Shown piece by piece: positions 58,512 through 64,000 of a DNA stretch of 64,000 bases. The notes below the pieces were generated by a model that did no database searches, was not told the DNA's origin, and worked only from the letters and a program-made list of their open reading frames with translations. Location of the stretch: NCBI RefSeq assembly GCF_021018805.1, contig NC_086247.1, forward strand, positions 2,867,501 to 2,931,500, in the 5' to 3' direction. How positions within the stretch are numbered: position 1 is the first letter of the stretch; each line of letters opens with the position of its first letter. The translations under genes and the position numbers were made by a program. Source of the DNA: Prinia subflava (taxonomy: Eukaryota; Chordata; Aves; Passeriformes; Cisticolidae).

Positions 58512-61500
58512 TCTTGGACAGTGTCTCCCTAATTGGGCCTTAGTCCATGTAAAAAAGTTATAATCAGGCTCCAAGTATGTGTTTTTCCGAATATGCAACT
58601 GTCTTGTTTTGGATTTAAATTGAATTATCCTAGAAAAAATAGAAAATACTGGTTTAGTTTGGATTATTTATCCCCTCCCTCACAGTTACAGCTTTCCTTG
58701 CATAATTCATTTATGGTTTTCTAATGTGGTTAAGTGTTTTATGTAACCTGATCAATGAGGATGAGGTTCAGACAGCTGATTTTACACAGCCCATCCTTGG
58801 TGTTCGTTTTTCTTTCAGACCTCATGCCTTTTGAGTTGGCTGGATTATTTTAGTACCTCGAGCACTGCACTGTCCCTGTGTGCTGTTCCTCTTGCCACCA
58901 ACAAATTCAGTCACAGCCCCTGCGTGTCAGGGTCAGGAGGGTCGGGATGGCAGAGAGGGGAAGATTGACAAGTGGCTTTGTGGCACTTGGCATTTGCAGG
59001 TCTGTTGTTCCTTCTGAGCAGGAGACGAGCCTGGGCACCCTCTTCTGACACACAGAGCAGAAATTCTGGCATTTGCTCTGTGCATCTCTCCCTGGCTGTG
59101 TCAGGTTGCTAAAACACAGCAGTTCCTACTCAGTGTTGAACAGAGAAATAATTTAACCTTAGGAACTTTGTAAATAAAGGCAAAGCAGAGAGTTTTGTTT
59201 CATGGTATTGCTTTTGCTTTTTAAATTGTTATCACAGGGCTTTTCTAGATGTCTCTCTTTTCACTACACATCTATACGTGCTTAATATGTGAGTGGCTTC
59301 ATATGTGAGTTTTCAACCTTGTTTCAATCTTTCAAGCTCTTTACGGGTATTTTTGGCAGCTGTCATTAAAATCCTAAAATAAGTCACCCCTCTTCCCTGG
59401 CTGTGGCACTGCTGCCGTGCTTGCTGTGCAGCACAATCAGGAATCAATAGGGCTGTAATATTTTTTCCCCTGTATCCTATTACTTTGAAAAAGTAATATT
59501 TAGAGTCAGGTGTCTTCTTGTCATTTCAGTTCTTATCTTTTACTCTCTAATTAGTTGCTCTGATCCTGGCATCCCTGCTCAATTGTTGCTCTGACAAGAA
59601 GACTGAGGTACATCCTGATTCTGCAGTGACTTTTTGCTTCAAATTTAAGTGAGTCAAAAATGAGATCTGAATTTTCACTGAATAATAAATAACGGGCCTG
59701 GGGTTATGATTTGGCCCAATTTCTTAAATTAGGCTAATATTTGTATTCTTTAAGGGTTTCCTGATTCCAATGGCCATATCTCCACTTCTCTCTGCTAGAT
59801 TATTTCCCTGACAGAGCAATAAAAATGTGTTGCCACAAATGTGCAGAAGAGAGAAATGATTACTAGCAGAAAAAGAAATCTTAAGAGACAAGAGTCTGCT
59901 TTGTGCAAAAAAAATCCCTCAAAATAACCAGGCAAGAAAGGCAGAAGTGCCAGGAAATAGATTAATTTCTAAGAATTTCTCTGAGTTTTTACTATTGAGA
60001 CAAACCTTCAAACAGATTAATGTTTTGATGGGACAGCACACAATCAGGTTACTGTGTTTTAATGTATTTCAGATTATGATTGCTGCCCATCTTATGGTGC
60101 TTGACCTTTATCAGTATCACATAATGCCAGGTCATTAACTCTGTGAGAGAGTGGAGGGAGGATGTATCACATTACCTTTGCTTAAGAGCCGGTGTGCAGA
60201 CAGTTCCTGCAGCTCAATTAACTCGAGTTCATTGATTTGATTCCAAAGTCAGCAGGACTTTGTAACAGCCAGCAGCTTTCTTCATCCCATCTCAGGTTTC
60301 TTTGCCATCAGTAGGAAAATGGGATATTCCCTCTGAATGCACCATGCTGACCCTTCTGATGCATGCTGAGTCTCTGATCTGAACTTCCCAAAGCTCTCTG
60401 AAGACACTAATTATTTATGCTTTGTAACTCCTTTAAACTTAAACCATGCTGACACCCCTATAAGGACCTGGCAGAAGAGGGTGATTTTAAGCATATTCAG
60501 TTTGAACTGTGAAACAGCACAAAAATGGATACACTGATTCAAACCAATGCATTTTTTTCACTTACTGTCCCATTTGCAGATATTTAAGGAAATAACATCT
60601 GAAAAGGTGATATTTCAGCTAGAATTGTGGACAACACCAGCCCAAGTGTGGCTTTAGATTACTAAAATTTCAGTTTCAGCTTGGAAATTATTGTTACAAA
60701 TGTAGAATATTTGAATGAGTCAGTGCCAAGTGACCTCTTCCCTGTGGATAATCTCAGCTCCTCAGGAGCAGTGATGTCTGAGGGAGCAGTTGGTGCTCAG
60801 CTCAGGGAGCAGTTGCAGTGATTAATGGCTCAGGAGGGTTCTCTGAGGCAGAAATCAGTAGCCCCAGGAGGAGGGAGGATTAAACTCTTTATGGGAGCAA
60901 CACAGAGTCAGAAACTGCTCTCACATCACTGCGTCACTGTCAGCTGATATTTTCAGCTGGAATTATCTGTCTCATCGAGCCCCAGAAGTGCAGAGAGCTT
61001 GTGCTGCTGTGAGGGATCAGCACAAGGGAGTCCCTCACTTGTCCTGGTGCCCGTGGACTGTGGAGTGAGTGAACTTGCAGTGAAGTCAGCTTGGGAAGGT
61101 GTGTGGTTCTGTTTTATAAAGCTCAAGCAATGAGCTCCTCTGTGGAGACCAGTTCCTCTTGGCCTGGGATTGATGGGGACGTGGGTGAGGTTGCTGCCAT
61201 CGGGGGCAGAGCTTGGTGTTTGGGGGAACAGGGGTGTCTAGTTCTATTCTAGGCTGTATGGATCCCACAAATGCCACAAATTCTGTATGTTTTACCATCA
61301 TTCCATCTATCTCAACCAGCTGGATATTGCCTGTAGATGGGAAGTAAAGAATAAATCTCGTTTTCTTTTATTTCCATGTGCAGCCTTCACTTTTGCCTTA
61401 TTAAACTGCCTTTAACTTGTCCAGATATTTTTTTTGTTCCATCTGATTTTCTCCATCCCCACTGCTGCTGTCCTGCTGGGAAGGGTAGGGATAGAACAGC

Positions 61501-64000
61501 TTGGTGATCAACTGGTGTCCAGCCAAGGTCAACCCACTGCAGAATCTCAGAGGTTTTCTTGGGAACAGGGCAGCACAAAGTTCACCAGAGCCATTCCCTA
61601 CATGATAGAGTCTGACTCTCACTGGTATCCAAGATGCTTGGAAGTGTTATTTCAATATTATCCCTGGTGGTGGTGTCAAAGCAGGGTAATTTTGCATCAG
61701 TGTTGTCTGGAAGAAAACTTGAAAATCAGCACAGGGTGGTTTTCTTTGGTAAAAGTCTGCTAAAGAATTAATATTTTGTCAGTTTAGCTGGAAAATCTCA
61801 TGTCCCAGCAGGGCAGACTCTAAAAAAGGAATACATCCAAGGTTATCTCTTCATGAAGAACGATGTTGGAGGGGACAGTGTTGTGCCTCTCAGAGTGTGG
61901 TAAAATGGGAAGATTGTTCTGTTTCTTCAGTGCCAAAATTCGAGTGCTGTTTCAGGGATGTTCAACAGGTTGGAAAGCATTTCATTGTCAGAGGAAAGTC
62001 ACTGCAAGTGATTAAATCTACTCTTTGATTTTCTGTGCTTTGTCCCAGCCATTTCCTCTGAAGCCTTGGTGGTGGTCAACATTTTTTTGGGACATGGCCT
62101 TACCCCATGATGTGCTGCAGGTTGTTAAATTCTCCTGTGCAGCCACGTGACTCTTTCCAAGCAATCACAATGATGTGAGAGTTATCCTTTAAAAATTTGA
62201 CTGAAATCAGGGCTTCTTGAAGGCTGTTTTGGTGGCCTCCTTTTCTTCTTAGGAAATAAACAATATAAAGTTAAAAATAATAAAAATATAAAATAAGATA
62301 AAAATTCTAAAACTCCCACTTTACTGCATTCTTTCTGATGTAGTGGTAACCATGTCTTTGTTAGTTCTCCACCTCCTCAAGCAGAACTAGAAATGTCCAC
62401 ATTTTGGTAATATATCTATGATAATATATAATCAGTTCAATATAGGTCCATAGTAACCTTCTAGTTGTAATCATCTCTCTGATGTGAGATTCTCAAACCA
62501 ACTTTAAACAGAGAATTTTAATTCCATCCTATTTGGTGAATTTTCTGAAATATTCCTTGTAGCTTCATTAGGCTTTAAGAGGAGTTGGAATCTGCTTCAC
62601 AATGATCACTCATTTACAGAATGTTCTTCAGCTCTCAGAATAGGCTTTTAAGGTGTTTGTGGAAAAGAAGACTTTTGACCTCAGTAGCCAGCAATGTTTG
62701 TTTCCTGAAAAACTTCCAGAGAAATGGCTTTTTTTACTTTTGAGTTTGGTACGGAAGTTGCTTGAGCTTTGATAGATTTTTAATTCCTCAACAGCCATAT
62801 TTTGACACTGAAATGGGATTTTTTTTCACATTACAGCATTGCTGTATAATCCATAAACCATTTAATTCCTCTCACAAGTAGATCACCAGAAATTACTGCA
62901 TTTGTGGGGCTTGCACAAACAGCCACCACGTTTACAACTGTGCACCTCACGTGGATCTCATCATCCCAGCCCAGAAGGTGGGAGAAGCTTCCTGTCCCTA
63001 AAACAACGAGCGAGGTGGAGTTCAGGAAGGTCACTTCGATTTGCACATTACTGAGGTTGGTTGAATTACCCCTCGTTAGCTGAACTGCCCATGCACAGCC
63101 TGCTGAGAGTGCAGAGTAAAATGCATTAGTCCTGATGTCATCCCATCAAAACTTGCCAAGAATAACATCCCAGACTTTAGTGCCTCTCAGCTGACAAGCA
63201 GTAACCCATTAAACAGCAATAGTTTGATCCCTTTTCATTGTCTGCCCACTCTTCAGATATATATTAAAAAAAAATCTGTATCATCTGTAGAATATTTTCA
63301 AGACATCTGCTCTTCACAGAATCCTATCCAATGAACAAGAGTTTCTTTCTTAAGCCAAAAATAGAATTTCCTCTGTTTCAATTCCTGCAAGGATTGTTTT
63401 TGTGGGGTTTTTTTGTTTTGTTTTGTTTTTAATGTATAGTACTGTGCCTTGTAAGGGTTTGCTCTATGAAGAGGCATTCTTGTTGATTATTTGGAACAAA
63501 ATTGTTCTCAGTTTTACAACTGCCATTTGTATTATGTTTACAACATGCAATTAAGGACTCCTATTAAATGTTCTTGCAAGGCAGATCCCAATGACCAATG
63601 TTTATTTACATTTTTGCCAGAGCACAATATTGAAAAGACAATAGAGAAGAAATGTAATGCAAGAGAGGAGCTATAAAACCTCCATTTCAGCTTGTTGAAC
63701 AAATTTGGGTATTCATGGGCTTGGGAAATCTTCTCCTCTGACACTCAAATATTTCTGTGAAGTAATAGGCACAAAAATTTTGTGGAATCCCTTTAATTTG
63801 TAGCAATTTTGCCTTCACTGAATTACATATTTCAAAGAATATCTTGTTAATGACCAGTATATGGCAAATATATTATCCAAGCTTATTAGTACAGAAATAA
63901 TTGCAAGTGGCTGCTATAGTTCATTAAGGCTTATTTATTTTATAGTTCATTAAGACTAATTTTATCAGTACAAAATATTTTTTAATAGCCAGTTTTGCTC
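58512..64000. other. Unique non-coding DNA
   Basis: No CR1, LTR, exon or RNA gene recognised in 5.5 kb. Contains a (TTTTG)n-like tract near 63405-63431 and AT-rich patches around 62270-62450. Confidence 0.5.

Overview
This window looks like intronic and 3'-flanking DNA of a bird nuclear chromosome, most likely a songbird. It is AT-leaning, has almost no long open reading frames, and is scattered with 5'-truncated CR1 non-LTR retrotransposons. I count 26 CR1 copies; many carry the avian 3' end that reads as a run of ATTCTATG-type octamers. CR1 in this density together with several endogenous-retrovirus LTRs is a bird pattern. Songbird is an inference from remembered LTR families, not a measured result.

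Only one protein-coding piece is convincing. A plus-strand exon at 53658-53753 follows a good polypyrimidine tract and AG. It encodes 31 residues, a short basic/Cys-Cys stretch and about 20 hydrophobic residues, and then stops. That is the C-terminal tail anchor of a SNARE (syntaxin-like) protein; my best guess is TSNARE1. If so, the 53 kb upstream is intron and the DNA downstream is 3' UTR and flank. I did not find the exon carrying the SNARE helix.

Layout. 1-10.5 kb: unique non-coding DNA with CR1 fragments. 10.53-10.85 kb: a 200-N assembly gap abutting an AGGAA pentanucleotide array. 15.25-17.13 kb: two solo LTRs of one family in opposite orientation, 193 bp apart, each with its own 5-bp target duplication; the left one holds a 187-bp TTTTC array. 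21.2-24.3 kb: a long sense CR1, an LTR-like block and an old MIR-like SINE. 26.4-29.5 kb: a nested block in which a CR1 is split by an LTR-like insertion and followed by a second minus-strand LTR-like element holding a 1.1-kb minisatellite. 30-53 kb: unique DNA with CR1 scraps, a second MIR-like tail and AT-rich homeodomain-site clusters that look like conserved non-coding elements. 53.66 kb: the tail-anchor exon. 56.5-57.4 kb: another LTR-like block. 58.5-64 kb: unique DNA in which I see nothing codable.

I found no new multi-gene system. The observations most worth a second look are the inverted LTR pair, the minisatellite inside an LTR-like element, and the orphan tail-anchor exon.
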